64,000 nucleotides of DNA from Methyloversatilis discipulorum (GTDB lineage Bacteria; Pseudomonadota; Gammaproteobacteria; Burkholderiales; Rhodocyclaceae): contig NZ_ARVV01000001.1 of the NCBI RefSeq assembly GCF_000385375.1, positions 3,720,001 to 3,784,000 of the forward strand. The letters are read 5' to 3'. Both the position numbers and the translations under genes were made by a program. The notes under the pieces were generated by a model. It did no database searches and was not told where the DNA came from. It saw nothing but the letters and a program-made list of their open reading frames with translations. Below are positions 1-8,714 of the stretch, piece by piece; within the stretch, counting starts at the first letter, position 1; the number at the start of each line of letters is the position of its first letter.

Positions 1-213
1 GTTCTCCTTGATGCGGTTGTAGGTCTGGATGTAGCTGTGCTCCTGCGGCAGCAGGTCGGAGAAATCCGAATAGATGCGCAGCTTGGGCAGCGCCGCGGCG
101 AAAGCCAGCGTTGCCAGGAAGATCAGGCTGAGCACGATCTTCGGGTTGGCGAAGATCCACTCTTCGGCCTTGTGCAGCGAGTGGGTGATGGACTTGCGGA
201 TCGGGGCGATCAT
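1..213 (-). CDS. RND/MMPL-family transporter, N-terminal fragment
   Basis: Only the first 71 codons are in the window; the rest lies beyond the left edge. The protein starts with a short cytoplasmic stretch, then a hydrophobic helix (about residues 27-44), then a periplasmic segment rich in Tyr and charged residues (IYSDFSDLLPQEHSYIQTYN). That layout is the usual start of hydrophobe/lipid RND exporters of the MMPL type. Its ATG overlaps the stop of the YCF48-like gene (ATGA), so the two are translationally coupled. In aromatic-degrading proteobacteria such permeases often sit beside YCF48-like genes, which suggests export of hydrophobic compounds. Substrate unknown. Confidence 0.75.
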   Translation of the reverse strand, partial: MIAPIRKSITHSLHKAEEWIFANPKIVLSLIFLATLAFAAALPKLRIYSDFSDLLPQEHSYIQTYNRIKEN

Positions 214-1189
214 TTCGCGGCTCCGGTTTTGGATGAGCCACCGTCGGCGACGGCACGCAGCAGGCCGCCAGGCCCGCCGATCAGAAGGGTGTTGTTCGCG
301 GCGACCGAGGTGCCGGCCGCGAGCGGGACCGGCCGGGCGTCCGGGTAGGCCACGGCCACCCATTCCTCGCCCTGCAGACGCACCACCGCGCCACCGGCGC
401 CGACCGCGTGCGGTGCGCCGGCGTGCATGAAGATGCGATACAGCGGTGCGCCGGCGCGATTCAGCTGCGGCGTCCAGGTCAGGCCGCCGTCGGTGGTGTG
501 CACCACCTGCCCGGCCAGCCCGCTGACCCAGCCTTCGCTGGCCGACACGAACAGCGCCGCGTACGGGTAGAACTCCTCGGGCAGCGCACCACGCTTGGCC
601 CAGGTCTGACCGCCGTCCGTCGTGACCACCACTGTGCCGAACTCGCCAGTGGCGAATCCGTTCAGTTCGTCGACCATCTCACCGTGGTGATCTGCAGGTC
701 TTCCTGCAGGTCGGTCTTGACCCAGCTCTTGCCCTGGTCATCGCTGCGCACGATGAGCGCGCCGGTGCCGGCGACCCACCAGCGGCCCTGACGGTCGCAG
801 TGCACGGCCAGCGCGGTGTGCGGTGCTTCCAGCGGCTGCGCGGTCCAGGCGGACAGCTGGGCGTCGGCCGTCCACAGCTTCCGGTAGAAATCGATGGCGA
901 TGAAGCGGCCGTCCGGGCACACGTCCATGCCGGTGATCGACGACGGCCCGGCGATGGGCTGCCGAGTCCAGCTGCGGCCGCCGTCTGAAGACACCAGCAC
1001 CGCGCCGCTGCGGGTGCCGGCCGCGACCTTCTCGCCGTGCGCGGCCAGCGCCTGGATGGCGTCGTAACGCTGTACCGGCTTCTGCGCCTCGGCGCGCGCG
1101 GCCGACAGGTCGGGGGCCTGGGTGCAGCCTGTTGCGAACGGGGCGAGCGCAGCGCAGACGGCCAGCGCCCTGAATCCGTGATGGTTCAT
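210..1189 (-). pseudogene. YCF48/HCF136-like beta-propeller lipoprotein, split by a frameshift
   Basis: Two overlapping frames read as one protein. The first (1189 to 662) has a lipoprotein-type signal peptide (hydrophobic core ending FATGC) and YCF48-type repeats (VSSDGGRSWTRQ, VRSDDQGKSWVK), then stops just after LQITTVR. The second (677 to 210) resumes in another frame with VDELNGFATGEFGTVVVTTDGG, exactly the next repeat. Joined, the product is about 325 residues, the usual family length. A one-base loss near 668-677 would explain it; a sequencing error or coupled reinitiation at the internal ATG are alternatives. The start at 1189 has a good AGGAGG-like site. It lies upstream of the RND transporter and may be its periplasmic partner. 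Confidence 0.6.
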
Positions 1190-1257
1190 GTATTTCTCCT
1201 CCTTGCCCGGCTCTGCGGCCGGGTCGTCGATGGGCTAAGTCGTTTGGCGGTGCGCGG

Positions 1258-1449
1258 CTAGCGCCCGAGGTCCTTGGCGCTGACGCCGCCTATGCCCCAG
1301 TGGGACTTCGGCACCTCGACGATCATCACGCGCACCGCTTCACGCGGTGCGCCGACCGCCTCTACCAGCGCCTGCGTCACCTTCTCGATCACGGCGCGCT
1401 TCTGGTCCTCGGTCCGGCCCTCGATCAGGTTGATCTGTGCGAATGGCAT
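1258..1449 (-). CDS. dmpI: 4-oxalocrotonate tautomerase
   Basis: A 63-residue protein of the 4-OT family, which isomerises 2-hydroxymuconate to the 2-oxo-3-enoate form in the oxalocrotonate branch of meta-cleavage. After removal of Met, Pro1 is the catalytic base (PFAQINLIEGRTEDQKRAVI). The Arg residues around positions 11 and 39 that bind substrate in this family are present. Length matches the 62-residue mature enzymes. It is the last recognised catabolic gene of the lower operon, 29 bases after dmpH. Confidence 0.92.
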   Translation of the reverse strand: MPFAQINLIEGRTEDQKRAVIEKVTQALVEAVGAPREAVRVMIVEVPKSHWGIGGVSAKDLGR

Positions 1450-1478
1450 GGTTCGTTTCTCCTGATTGCGAAGGGCGG

Positions 1479-2267
1479 TCAGACGAATCGGACGCTGGTC
1501 GAACCGAGCGACTGGATGCGCAGGCTGACGCTGTCGCCGGCCGCCACCGCGACCGCCTCGGTGATGCCGCCGGACAGGATGAGCGTGCCGGCCGGGATCT
1601 CCTCGCCGCGCCGGCCCAGCATGTTGGCCAGCATCGCGATCGCCGCCGCCGGGTGGCCGAGCACTGCTGCACCGGCGCCGAGCGCCACCGGCTGCCCGTT
1701 CTTTTCCAGCACGACGCCCAGTGTGCGCAGGTCCAGACCTTCGACCGGCGTGGCGGTACCGCCGACCACGAAGCGCGACGACGAGCAGTTGTCGGCGACC
1801 ACGCTCTTCAGGTCGAACTTGAAGTCGCGGTAGCGCGAATCGATGATTTCGATCGCCGGCACCACGAAGTCGGTGGCAGCGAGCACCGCGGCGATGTGGC
1901 AGCCCGGGCCCCGCAGCGGCGCCTTGGTGACGAAGGCGATCTCCGGCTCGACCTTGGGGTGGATGAGCTTCTTGGTGTCGATGTCGCCGCCGTCGGCGAC
2001 CGCGAAGTCATCGACCAGGAAGCCGAACACCGGGTCTTCGACGCCCATCTGCTTCATCTTGGCGCGTGAGGTGAGCCCCGCCTTCAGGCCGACGATGCGT
2101 GCGCCGCGCGCCAGCTTGCGGGCGCGTATCGCGTCCTGCACCGCGTAGGCGTCCTCCCAGTCCATGTCCGGGTGGTCGTCGGTGATCTTGGTGGTGTCGC
2201 GCGCTTCCAGCTCGCAGTTCTCGAGGCGCTCGGCGAGCAGCGCAATGGTGGTGCGGTCGAGGTTCAT
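1479..2267 (-). CDS. dmpH: 4-oxalocrotonate decarboxylase
   Basis: A 262-residue member of the hydratase/decarboxylase family. It removes CO2 from 4-oxalocrotonate to give 2-hydroxypenta-2,4-dienoate, usually in a complex with the hydratase DmpE. Family motifs include IVGLKAGLTSRAKMKQMG, GFLVDDF and VEPEIAFV, with the acidic residues that hold the divalent metal. It is a paralogue of dmpE in the same operon. The assignment to decarboxylase rests on length and on its position between dmpG and the tautomerase, as in Pseudomonas CF600 (dmpGHI). Confidence 0.9.
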   Translation of the reverse strand: MNLDRTTIALLAERLENCELEARDTTKITDDHPDMDWEDAYAVQDAIRARKLARGARIVGLKAGLTSRAKMKQMGVEDPVFGFLVDDFAVADGGDIDTKKLIHPKVEPEIAFVTKAPLRGPGCHIAAVLAATDFVVPAIEIIDSRYRDFKFDLKSVVADNCSSSRFVVGGTATPVEGLDLRTLGVVLEKNGQPVALGAGAAVLGHPAAAIAMLANMLGRRGEEIPAGTLILSGGITEAVAVAAGDSVSLRIQSLGSTSVRFV

Positions 2268-2270
2268 CGT

Positions 2271-3311
2271 TCAGCCCTCCGCCGCCGCGGTCGCCCGCTC
2301 GCGCGCCATCGTGATCGCGGTGTCCTCGATCATGTCCTCCTGACCGCCCACCATGCCGCGGCGACCCAGCTCCATCAGGATGTCGCGCGGCGCGATGCCG
2401 TACTTGGCACCGGCACGCTTGGCGAACAGCAGGAAGGAGGAGTAGACGCCGGCATAGCCCAGCGTCAGCGAGTCGCGGTCGATGCGCACCAGGTGCTCCA
2501 TCATCGGCAGCACCAGGTCTTCGGCCACGTCCATGATGCGGTACAGATCGACGCCGGTTTCGATGCCCATCCGGTTGGCCACCGCGACGAACACCTCCAG
2601 CGGCGTGTTGCCGGCACCGGCCCCCAGACCGTTGGTCGAGCCGTCGATGCGGCTGGCACCGGCTTCGATCGCCGCCAGCGAATTCGACACGCCCATCGAC
2701 ATGTTGTGGTGGCCGTGAAAACCGATCTCGGTTTCGGGGCGCAATGCCTGGCGCACCGCGGTGACGCGCGCCGTCACGTCGTCCGGCAGCATGTAGCCGG
2801 CGGAGTCGGTCACGTACACGCAGTTGGCGCCGTAGCTTTCCATCAGCTTCGCCTGCGCGACGAGTTTGTCCGGCTCGATCATGTGGGCCATCATCAGGAA
2901 GCCCACGGTGTCCATGTCCAGCTTGCGCGCCAGACCGATGTGCTGTTCCGACACGTCGGCTTCGGTGCAGTGGGTGGCCACGCGTATCGTGTGCACGCCC
3001 AGCTCGTGCGCCATGCGCAGGTGGTCGACGGTGCCGATGCCCGGCAGCAGCAGCGCCGACACCTTGGTGTTCTTCATCGCCGGGATGACGGTGGAGAGGT
3101 ACTCCTCGTCGCTGTGCAGCGGGAAGCCGTAGTTCACCGACGCACCACCGAGGCCGTCGCCGTGCGTCACCTCGATCAGCGGCATGCCCGCTTCGTCGAG
3201 GCCGCGCGCCACCGCCAGCATCTGGTCCAGCGTGATCTGGTGGCGCTTCGGATGCATGCCGTCGCGCAGCGTGTTGTCGTGCAGCGTGACCTTCTTGCCC
3301 TTGAGATTCAT
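2271..3311 (-). CDS. dmpG: 4-hydroxy-2-oxovalerate aldolase
   Basis: Cleaves 4-hydroxy-2-oxovalerate to pyruvate and acetaldehyde; acetaldehyde is channelled to the partner dehydrogenase DmpF. The 346-residue protein starts [19 protein letters not shown], the DRE-TIM barrel signature with the metal-binding Asp. Metal-binding HGHHNM follows in the middle. A long C-terminal region matches the DmpF-contacting domain. A longer in-frame extension upstream overlaps dmpF and is not credible; the ATG at 3311 gives the family length. It lies 17 bases after dmpF and 3 bases before dmpH. Confidence 0.93.
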   Translation of the reverse strand: MNLKGKKVTLHDNTLRDGMHPKRHQITLDQMLAVARGLDEAGMPLIEVTHGDGLGGASVNYGFPLHSDEEYLSTVIPAMKNTKVSALLLPGIGTVDHLRMAHELGVHTIRVATHCTEADVSEQHIGLARKLDMDTVGFLMMAHMIEPDKLVAQAKLMESYGANCVYVTDSAGYMLPDDVTARVTAVRQALRPETEIGFHGHHNMSMGVSNSLAAIEAGASRIDGSTNGLGAGAGNTPLEVFVAVANRMGIETGVDLYRIMDVAEDLVLPMMEHLVRIDRDSLTLGYAGVYSSFLLFAKRAGAKYGIAPRDILMELGRRGMVGGQEDMIEDTAITMARERATAAAEG

Positions 3312-3328
3312 GGTCGTGTCCTTTGCGC

Positions 3329-4246
3329 TCAAGCGGGGACGGGCTCGAGCGAGAGCGAGCCGTTCAGGATTTCTTCGGCGAACATCTCGGCCGTGCGCGC
3401 GGCGGCGGCGGTCATGATGTCGAGATTGCCGGCGTACTTCGGCAGGTAGTCGCCGAGGCCGGCGACTTCCATGAAGATGGACACGCGGTGGGTGTCCATG
3501 TCGATGACCGGGCCATTGACCAGCCGGTAACCGGGCACGTAGGCCTGCACCTGGCGGATCATGTCGTGCACCGATTCCTCGATCTCGGCCGCGCGCGGCG
3601 CCGATTCGGTGATGCAGTGGATGGTGTCGCGCATGATCAGCGGCGGCTCGGCCGGGTTGATCACGATGATGGCCTTGCCCTTCGCCGCGCCGCCGACGCG
3701 CTCGATGGCGCCCGAGGTGGTGCGGGTGAATTCGTCGATGTTCTTGCGCGTACCGGGACCGACCGAGCGACTCGACACGGTGGCGACGATCTCTCCGTAG
3801 CTCACCGTCTGCACGCGCGACACCGCCGCCACCATCGGGATCGTCGCCTGGCCACCGCAGGTGACCATGTTCACGTTCATCTCGCGCTTGCCGACGTGTT
3901 CCTTCAGGTTCACCGGCGGCACGCAGAAGGGGCCAATGGCGGCGGGCGTCAGGTCGATCATCATCACGCCCAGCGCATTGAGCTTGCGCGAGTTCTCGGC
4001 ATGCACGTAGGCGCTGGTGGCGTCGAAGGCGATCTGGATGCCGTCCGCCTTCACGTGCGGCAGCAGGCCGTCGACGCCGTCGCTGGTGGTCTTGATGCCC
4101 ATGTCGCGGGCGCGCGCCAGGCCTTCCGACGCCGGGTCGATGCCGACCATCCAGACCGGCTCCAGCACCGGGCTGCGCTTCAGCTTGTAGAGCAGGTCGG
4201 TGCCGATATTGCCCGGCCCGATCAATGCACACTTGATCTTGTTCAT
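3329..4246 (-). CDS. dmpF: Acetaldehyde dehydrogenase (acylating)
   Basis: Converts acetaldehyde, NAD+ and CoA to acetyl-CoA, closing the pathway in complex with DmpG. The 305-residue protein has an N-terminal nucleotide-binding motif ([10 protein letters not shown]) and the catalytic cysteine in [12 protein letters not shown] near residue 130. The family aldolase-interface region [13 protein letters not shown] is also visible. Its start overlaps the stop of the carboxymuconolactone-decarboxylase-family gene by four bases, so the two are likely coupled. Confidence 0.93.
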   Translation of the reverse strand: MNKIKCALIGPGNIGTDLLYKLKRSPVLEPVWMVGIDPASEGLARARDMGIKTTSDGVDGLLPHVKADGIQIAFDATSAYVHAENSRKLNALGVMMIDLTPAAIGPFCVPPVNLKEHVGKREMNVNMVTCGGQATIPMVAAVSRVQTVSYGEIVATVSSRSVGPGTRKNIDEFTRTTSGAIERVGGAAKGKAIIVINPAEPPLIMRDTIHCITESAPRAAEIEESVHDMIRQVQAYVPGYRLVNGPVIDMDTHRVSIFMEVAGLGDYLPKYAGNLDIMTAAAARTAEMFAEEILNGSLSLEPVPA

Positions 4247-4857
4247 GCAGGGATGTCCTCGTCTCCGGCGGCGTGCTTGCCGGCGGTCCAGCCGGTGTTC
4301 GCGAGCACGCTGCCGGCGGTTTGAAGGGGCTCGGACTCAAGCGTCGTTGCCAGTGAATCGTTCCAGCGGTTGAAGAAGCCGAACAGCGCGATCACGCCGA
4401 GCAGCTCGACGATCTGCCCTTCGCTCCAGTGCGCACGCAGGCGGGCGAACAGTTCGTCGCTCACGTCGTTCGGCTGGCTGGCGGCAGCCAGCGCGAAATC
4501 GAGTGCCACGCGTTCGGCATCGGAGAACAGCGGGCTGGTCCGGTAGTCGGCGATGGCCGCCATCTTTTCCGCGGCAACGCCGTGGCGCAGCGCGCTGGTG
4601 GCGGTATGCGCACGGCAGTACAGGCAGCCGGCCGCCATGCTGGCGACGTGACCGATCAGGCGCTTGAAGCCCAGATCGACCTCGCCCGCCGGGTCGTACA
4701 CACCGCGGCTCAGCGCGATCAGGCCCTTCGCCAGCGCCGGCCGGTACGCCATCGTGCGCAGGCTGTTCGGCACGAAGCCGAGCGTGCGCTCGAAGAAGGC
4801 GAAGTCGGCCGCCATGTCCGGCGTGGACTCGATCGGCAGGGGCGCGATGCGTGCCAT
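4243..4857 (-). CDS. Carboxymuconolactone decarboxylase / AhpD-family protein
   Basis: A 204-residue peroxidase-related protein of the AhpD-like fold. The redox motif GCLYCRAHT (CxxC followed by His) is present, so a thiol peroxidase or reductase activity is more likely than a decarboxylase. The start at 4857 (MARIAPLP) is preceded by AGGAC at good spacing; the 13-codon upstream extension would overlap dmpE. It is inserted between dmpE and dmpF, where the CF600 operon has no gene. Role unknown; protection against peroxides formed during ring oxidation is a guess. Confidence 0.75.
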   Translation of the reverse strand: MARIAPLPIESTPDMAADFAFFERTLGFVPNSLRTMAYRPALAKGLIALSRGVYDPAGEVDLGFKRLIGHVASMAAGCLYCRAHTATSALRHGVAAEKMAAIADYRTSPLFSDAERVALDFALAAASQPNDVSDELFARLRAHWSEGQIVELLGVIALFGFFNRWNDSLATTLESEPLQTAGSVLANTGWTAGKHAAGDEDIPA

Positions 4858-4867
4858 GGCGTCGGTC

Positions 4868-5653
4868 CTAGACGAAACGCACCGAGCAGCCGCCAAGGCC
4901 GCCGATGGCGATGCGCAGGCTGTCGCCCGCCTTGACCGGAATGAGGGCGGCGAGCGAACCGGACAGGATCACTTCACCAGCCTTGAGCGGAATGCCGAGC
5001 CGGCCCAGCGTGTTGGCGAGCCAGACGACGGCGTTGACCGGATGGCCGAGGGCGGCCGCGCCGGCACCGGTGCCGACGATGTCGCCGTTCAGCTCCAGCA
5101 CCATGCCGCACAGGCCGAGGTCGAGATTGCGCGGAGACACCGCGCGGTCGCCGAGCACGAACACGCCGCAGGAGGCGTTGTCGGCCACCGTGTCCTGGAT
5201 GCGGATCTTCCAGTCGGTGATGCGCGAATCGACGATTTCGAAGCAGGGCATCACGCACTCGGTAGCGCGCAGCACGTCGGCGCCGGTGACGCCGGGGCCC
5301 ATGATGTCGTGCTTCAGGATGAAGGCGATCTCGCCTTCGGCGCGCGGCTGGATCAGCGAGTTCGCGGCGATCGATTCGCCCTCGTTGTAGATCATGCCGT
5401 CGAGCAGGTAGCCGAAGTCCGGCTGATGCACGTTCAGCATGTTCTGCACCACCTTCGAGGTGACGCCGATCTTCTTGCCGACGATGCGCTCACCGGCGTC
5501 CAGCCGGCGCGAAATCATGCGCTGCTGGATGTGGTAGGCATCCTCGATGGTGATGTCCGGCTCGCTGCTGGTCAGCGGCGCCACGGTTTCGCGGGTGGTG
5601 AGCGCGGCGTACAGCTCGTCGCCGTAGCGCTGGATCTTGTCGGCTTGCATCAT
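4868..5653 (-). CDS. dmpE: 2-hydroxypenta-2,4-dienoate hydratase (2-keto-4-pentenoate hydratase)
   Basis: Adds water to 2-hydroxypenta-2,4-dienoate to give 4-hydroxy-2-oxovalerate. The product is 261 residues, with family motifs IVGKKIGVTSKVVQ, FGYLLDGM and AEGEIAFILK, and metal-binding acidic residues. Three consecutive ATGs (5656, 5653, 5650) follow a GGAG; 5653 gives six-base spacing and is preferred. It is homologous to dmpH. Upstream lies a 100-base gap holding a GC-rich repeat that separates it from dmpD. Confidence 0.9.
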   Translation of the reverse strand: MMQADKIQRYGDELYAALTTRETVAPLTSSEPDITIEDAYHIQQRMISRRLDAGERIVGKKIGVTSKVVQNMLNVHQPDFGYLLDGMIYNEGESIAANSLIQPRAEGEIAFILKHDIMGPGVTGADVLRATECVMPCFEIVDSRITDWKIRIQDTVADNASCGVFVLGDRAVSPRNLDLGLCGMVLELNGDIVGTGAGAAALGHPVNAVVWLANTLGRLGIPLKAGEVILSGSLAALIPVKAGDSLRIAIGGLGGCSVRFV

Positions 5654-5697
5654 CATCTGCTCCGTATCGTTATTGACCGCGCCGCGCCGCCCGCCGG

Positions 5698-5759
5698 GCC
5701 GCCCCAAGGGCGAGCGCAGCCCCCTTGGGGGGGCAGCGAGCGGAGTGAGCGTGGGGGTC
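5698..5759. repeat. GC-rich intergenic palindromic repeat
   Basis: Between dmpE and dmpD the DNA reads GCCCCAAGGG ... CCCTTGGGGGGGC and then CAGCGAGCGGAGTGAGCGTGG, which folds as a hairpin. Elements of this kind (a CCCCAAGGG / CCCTTGGGG stem followed by GAGCG-type repeats) recur between genes in many betaproteobacteria. Here it sits inside an otherwise tightly packed operon and could be an mRNA-processing or pausing site. Confidence 0.6.
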
Positions 5760-6587
5760 TCATTCGTTTAGGAAGTCGCCCACCAGGCGCGCGAAACGCG
5801 CCGCGTGCTCGATCTGCGTCCAGTGGCCGCACTTGCCATACACGTGCAGTTGCGCGTTCGGTATCCACTGCGCCAGCGTGAGCGAGGTGTCGAGCGGGAT
5901 GACCTGATCCTCGCGACCGTGGATCACCAGCGTTTCGTGCGGCAGCGCCTTGATGTCTTCCGCGCGGCTTGCCATCGCGTCGACCCAGCGCTGGCGAGGT
6001 GCCGGGAACATGGCGGAGAAGGATTCCTGGAAGCCCGGGCGGATCGACGCCTCGTAGCGCAGCTTCGCCAGTTCGTCGTTGGCCAGCGAGCGGTCGTAGG
6101 CGAACAGGTCGAGCAGGCCGCGCATCGTCTCGATCGACGGCGTGTAGCCCCACACCGCGTCGAGCGCCGGCGTGATGTCGAAGCGCACGCCGACGCTGCC
6201 CATCAGCACCAGGCGGCGGATGCGGTGCGGGTGACGGATGGCGACCTGGAGTGCCAGACCGCCACCGAAGCTGTTGCCAACCAGATCGGCGCGCTCGATG
6301 CCGAGCGCGTCCAGCATGCCGACGGCCTGGGCGACCCAGGTGTCCATGTCGTACCGAAGGTCGGGGCGGCGCTCGCTGTAGCCGAAGCCGGCCATGTCCG
6401 GCGCGATCACGCGGGCGCGTTCGGCCAGTGAAGGCATGACCAGTCGCCAGTTCGCCCAGGCGCTGACACCGGGGCCGGAGCCGTGCAGCATCAGCACCGG
6501 GAAGCCGCTGCCCAGGTCGTGATAGTTGGTCCTGATGCCGGCGGCGACGATGCTGCGGGCGACTTCGGGGTTGAGCGGTGCGTTCAT
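5760..6587 (-). CDS. dmpD: 2-hydroxymuconic semialdehyde hydrolase
   Basis: Alpha/beta-hydrolase that cuts ring-cleavage products (2-hydroxymuconic semialdehyde, or methyl-substituted forms) to 2-hydroxypentadienoate plus a short acid. In the 275-residue product the nucleophile is in GNSFGGG, the acid in HGREDQVIP and the base in CGHWTQ; HGSGPGVSAW forms the oxyanion hole and is typical of the meta-cleavage hydrolases. The ATG at 6587 gives the family length; a further upstream extension runs into dmpC. Confidence 0.92.
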   Translation of the reverse strand: MNAPLNPEVARSIVAAGIRTNYHDLGSGFPVLMLHGSGPGVSAWANWRLVMPSLAERARVIAPDMAGFGYSERRPDLRYDMDTWVAQAVGMLDALGIERADLVGNSFGGGLALQVAIRHPHRIRRLVLMGSVGVRFDITPALDAVWGYTPSIETMRGLLDLFAYDRSLANDELAKLRYEASIRPGFQESFSAMFPAPRQRWVDAMASRAEDIKALPHETLVIHGREDQVIPLDTSLTLAQWIPNAQLHVYGKCGHWTQIEHAARFARLVGDFLNE

Positions 6588-6598
6588 GTCGTCGGTCC

Positions 6599-8059
6599 TC
6601 ACAGCTTCACGCACACGTTCTTCAGCTCGGTGTAGAACTCGAGCGAATGCACGCCGCCTTCGCGGCCGATACCCGACTGCTTGGCACCGCCGAAGGGTGT
6701 GCGCAGGTCGCGCAGGAACCAGGAGTTCACCCACACCAGACCGGTGTCGAGTGCGGCAGCGACGCGGTGGCCGCGCGTGATGTCGGACGTCCACACCGAG
6801 GCGGCGAGGCCGTAGTTGGTGTCGTTGGCCATGCGGATCGCATCCTCTTCGCGATCGAAGGGGGCGATGTGGCAGCAGGGGCCGAAGATTTCCTCGCGCA
6901 CGACGGCGGCGGTTTCCGGCAGACCGGTCCAGATCGTCGGTTGCACCCAGGCGCCGTCGGCCAGTTCGCCCGGCATGTCCGGTACGCCGCCGCCGGTGAC
7001 GACGGTGGCGCCCTCTTCCACCGCGCGGCGGTAGTAGGACAGCACCTTCTGTCTGTGCTCGGCGGAGATCAGCGGCCCCATGCCGGTGGCTTCGTCCTCC
7101 GGCCGACCCATGACCAGCGCCTCGGCGCCCTGCTTCAACGCGGCAACGAAGCGCTCGAAGATCGGGCGCTCGACATAGACGCGTTCGGTCCCGAGGCAGA
7201 CCTGACCGCAGTTGGCGAAGGCCGAGCGCAGCGTGCCGGCGATGGCGGCATCGAAGTCGCAGTCGGCGAACACGATGGCCGGGTTCTTGCCGCCCATTTC
7301 CAGCGATACCGGCCGTGCGCCGCCGGCGGCCGCCTTCATGATGGCTTCGCCGGTGCGCGTCTCGCCGGTGAAGGTGATGGCATTGACGCCCGGGTGGGTG
7401 GTCAGGAATTCGCCGGCCGAATCCGGGCCGAAACCATGCACCACGTTGTAGACGCCGGCCGGCACGCCGACCGCGTTCATTACCTCACCAAGCAGCGCCG
7501 CAGTCTGCGGCGTCTCTTCCGACGGTTTCACCACGACGGTGTTGCCGCAGGCCAGCGCCGGACCCACCTTCCAGGTCATCAGCAGCAGCGGCAGGTTCCA
7601 CGGACACACCACGCCGACCACGCCGACCGGCTTGCGCAGCGCGTAATTGATCGCGCCACGGCCGTCCGGGGTGGCCATTTCGAAGAACTCGCCCGGCACG
7701 TTCTTGACCACGTCGGCGAAGATCTTGAAGTTGGCGGCACCGCGCGGAATGTCGAGGTGGCTGGCCAGGCTGACCGGCTTGCCGGTGTCGGCCACTTCGG
7801 CGGCGACGAAGTCGTCGAAGCGGCGGTTGATTTCATTGGCGACTGCGTACAGCAGTTCGGTGCGCTCGGTCACCGTCATGCGGCCCCACGGGCCTTCGAG
7901 CGCGGCACGCGCTGCGGCGACCGCGGCATTCACCTCGTCGCGCCCGGCTTCGCTGACCAAGGCGATGACGCGGTTGTCCAGCGGCGAGCGCTTGTCGAAG
8001 CGGCGGCCCTCGCGGCCGGCGACAAACTCGCCGTTGATGAAGTGGCTGATCTGTTTCAT
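6599..8059 (-). CDS. dmpC: 2-hydroxymuconic semialdehyde dehydrogenase
   Basis: NAD+-dependent aldehyde dehydrogenase that oxidises 2-hydroxymuconic semialdehyde to 2-hydroxymuconate and opens the oxalocrotonate branch. The protein has 486 residues. The general-base Glu is in LEMGGKNPAIVF, the catalytic Cys in CGQVCLGTERVY, and the Rossmann motif follows FTGETRTGEAI. It starts MKQISHFINGEFVAG as is usual for DmpC/XylG. It is the second gene of the lower operon. Confidence 0.93.
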   Translation of the reverse strand: MKQISHFINGEFVAGREGRRFDKRSPLDNRVIALVSEAGRDEVNAAVAAARAALEGPWGRMTVTERTELLYAVANEINRRFDDFVAAEVADTGKPVSLASHLDIPRGAANFKIFADVVKNVPGEFFEMATPDGRGAINYALRKPVGVVGVVCPWNLPLLLMTWKVGPALACGNTVVVKPSEETPQTAALLGEVMNAVGVPAGVYNVVHGFGPDSAGEFLTTHPGVNAITFTGETRTGEAIMKAAAGGARPVSLEMGGKNPAIVFADCDFDAAIAGTLRSAFANCGQVCLGTERVYVERPIFERFVAALKQGAEALVMGRPEDEATGMGPLISAEHRQKVLSYYRRAVEEGATVVTGGGVPDMPGELADGAWVQPTIWTGLPETAAVVREEIFGPCCHIAPFDREEDAIRMANDTNYGLAASVWTSDITRGHRVAAALDTGLVWVNSWFLRDLRTPFGGAKQSGIGREGGVHSLEFYTELKNVCVKL

Positions 8060-8086
8060 CGATCTCTTTCTTGTTGGAACGGCGCG

Positions 8087-8524
8087 TCAGCGCGCCGGGG
8101 TCAGGCTGAGCGCCGCGAGCGCGGCGCGGGCGCAGTCCTCGTCCTGCGTTTCGGAGCCGCCGGAAATGCCGATGCCGCCGATGCGCTCGCCGGCCACCAC
8201 CAGCGGCAGGCCGCCGCCGAACATGACCATGCGCGGGCGCAGCGGCAGCCCCTGGCGGACTGCGTCGGAATGGGATGAGAGGGCGGCCGCCCAGTCGCCG
8301 GTCGGCAGGCCGAAGCTGGCGGCGGTGTAGGCCTTGTCGATCGCGATATCGACCGAGTGCAGCGGCGCGCCCGGCATGCGCAGGAAGGACACGAGCTGGC
8401 CGGCGCGATCGACCACCGCCGCATTGACGCAGGCGCCCACGGACGCCGCGTGCGCCACCGCCGCGCTGACCGCCGCCGATGCCGCCTCCCAGCCCACTGT
8501 CGATTGCCGTGCTGCCACGTCCAT
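8087..8524 (-). CDS. GlcG/HbpS-family heme-binding-like protein
   Basis: A 145-residue protein of the DUF336 (GlcG/HbpS) family, with characteristic segments GACVNAAVVDRAGQLVSFLR and RPRMVMFGGGLPLVVAGERIGGIGISGG. The family binds heme or corrinoids or senses redox state in some members; no enzymatic role is established. It is the first gene of the lower meta-cleavage operon, a position such genes occupy in several betaproteobacterial catechol operons. The operon promoter lies directly upstream. Confidence 0.8.
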   Translation of the reverse strand: MDVAARQSTVGWEAASAAVSAAVAHAASVGACVNAAVVDRAGQLVSFLRMPGAPLHSVDIAIDKAYTAASFGLPTGDWAAALSSHSDAVRQGLPLRPRMVMFGGGLPLVVAGERIGGIGISGGSETQDEDCARAALAALSLTPAR

Positions 8525-8586
8525 GTCGTCTCCTCCGCGGGGCCGCTGTATCGCGACCTCACGCTCATCGATATTCGATGGACTTA

Positions 8587-8615
8587 ACGATATAAACCAA
8601 TAATCTCGACGTCAA
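8587..8615 (-). promoter_or_regulatory. Candidate sigma-70 promoter of the lower meta-cleavage operon
   Basis: On the minus strand TTGACG (8615-8610) is followed after 17 bases by TATCGT (8592-8587), in the only AT-rich stretch of the region. One half of an inverted repeat lies between the two hexamers and the other lies upstream of the -35, so binding there should control transcription. Confidence 0.5.
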
Positions 8616-8632
8616 CTATTTTTATCGAGATT
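8602..8632. promoter_or_regulatory. Inverted-repeat operator between the lower operon and gntR
   Basis: AATCTCGA (8602-8609) and TCGAGATT (8625-8632) form a perfect 8-base inverted repeat with a 15-base centre. A second palindrome, CATCGA-TAT-TCGATG, lies at 8566-8580. Both are in the divergent spacer and are candidate sites for the GntR protein encoded next door. The right arm with its flank (8623-8636, minus-strand CAAAAATCTCGATA) recurs exactly in front of the phenol hydroxylase operon. Confidence 0.55.
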
Positions 8633-8714
8633 TTTGGCTTTTCACGGAGAAAGTTCGGAACTAGAATGTCGGCATGTCCTTGCACGCCGTGCAGGGGTGC
8701 TCGGGAAAGTCTTT

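Noticed and set aside
2172..3449. 425-codon plus-strand open frame opposite dmpG/dmpF
   Set aside because: It is antisense to two well-conserved genes, rich in His/Arg/Gln as expected of a GC-rich shadow frame, with no recognisable domain.
2271..4340. 689-codon continuous minus frame suggesting a DmpF-DmpG fusion
   Set aside because: The part upstream of 3311 is another frame of dmpF with Arg-rich nonsense composition; the ATG at 3311 gives a normal DmpG.
8634..8714. 27-codon N-terminal extension of the GntR regulator
   Set aside because: It crosses the operator region, has no ribosome site, and the ATG at 8715 has GGGAAAG in front of it.
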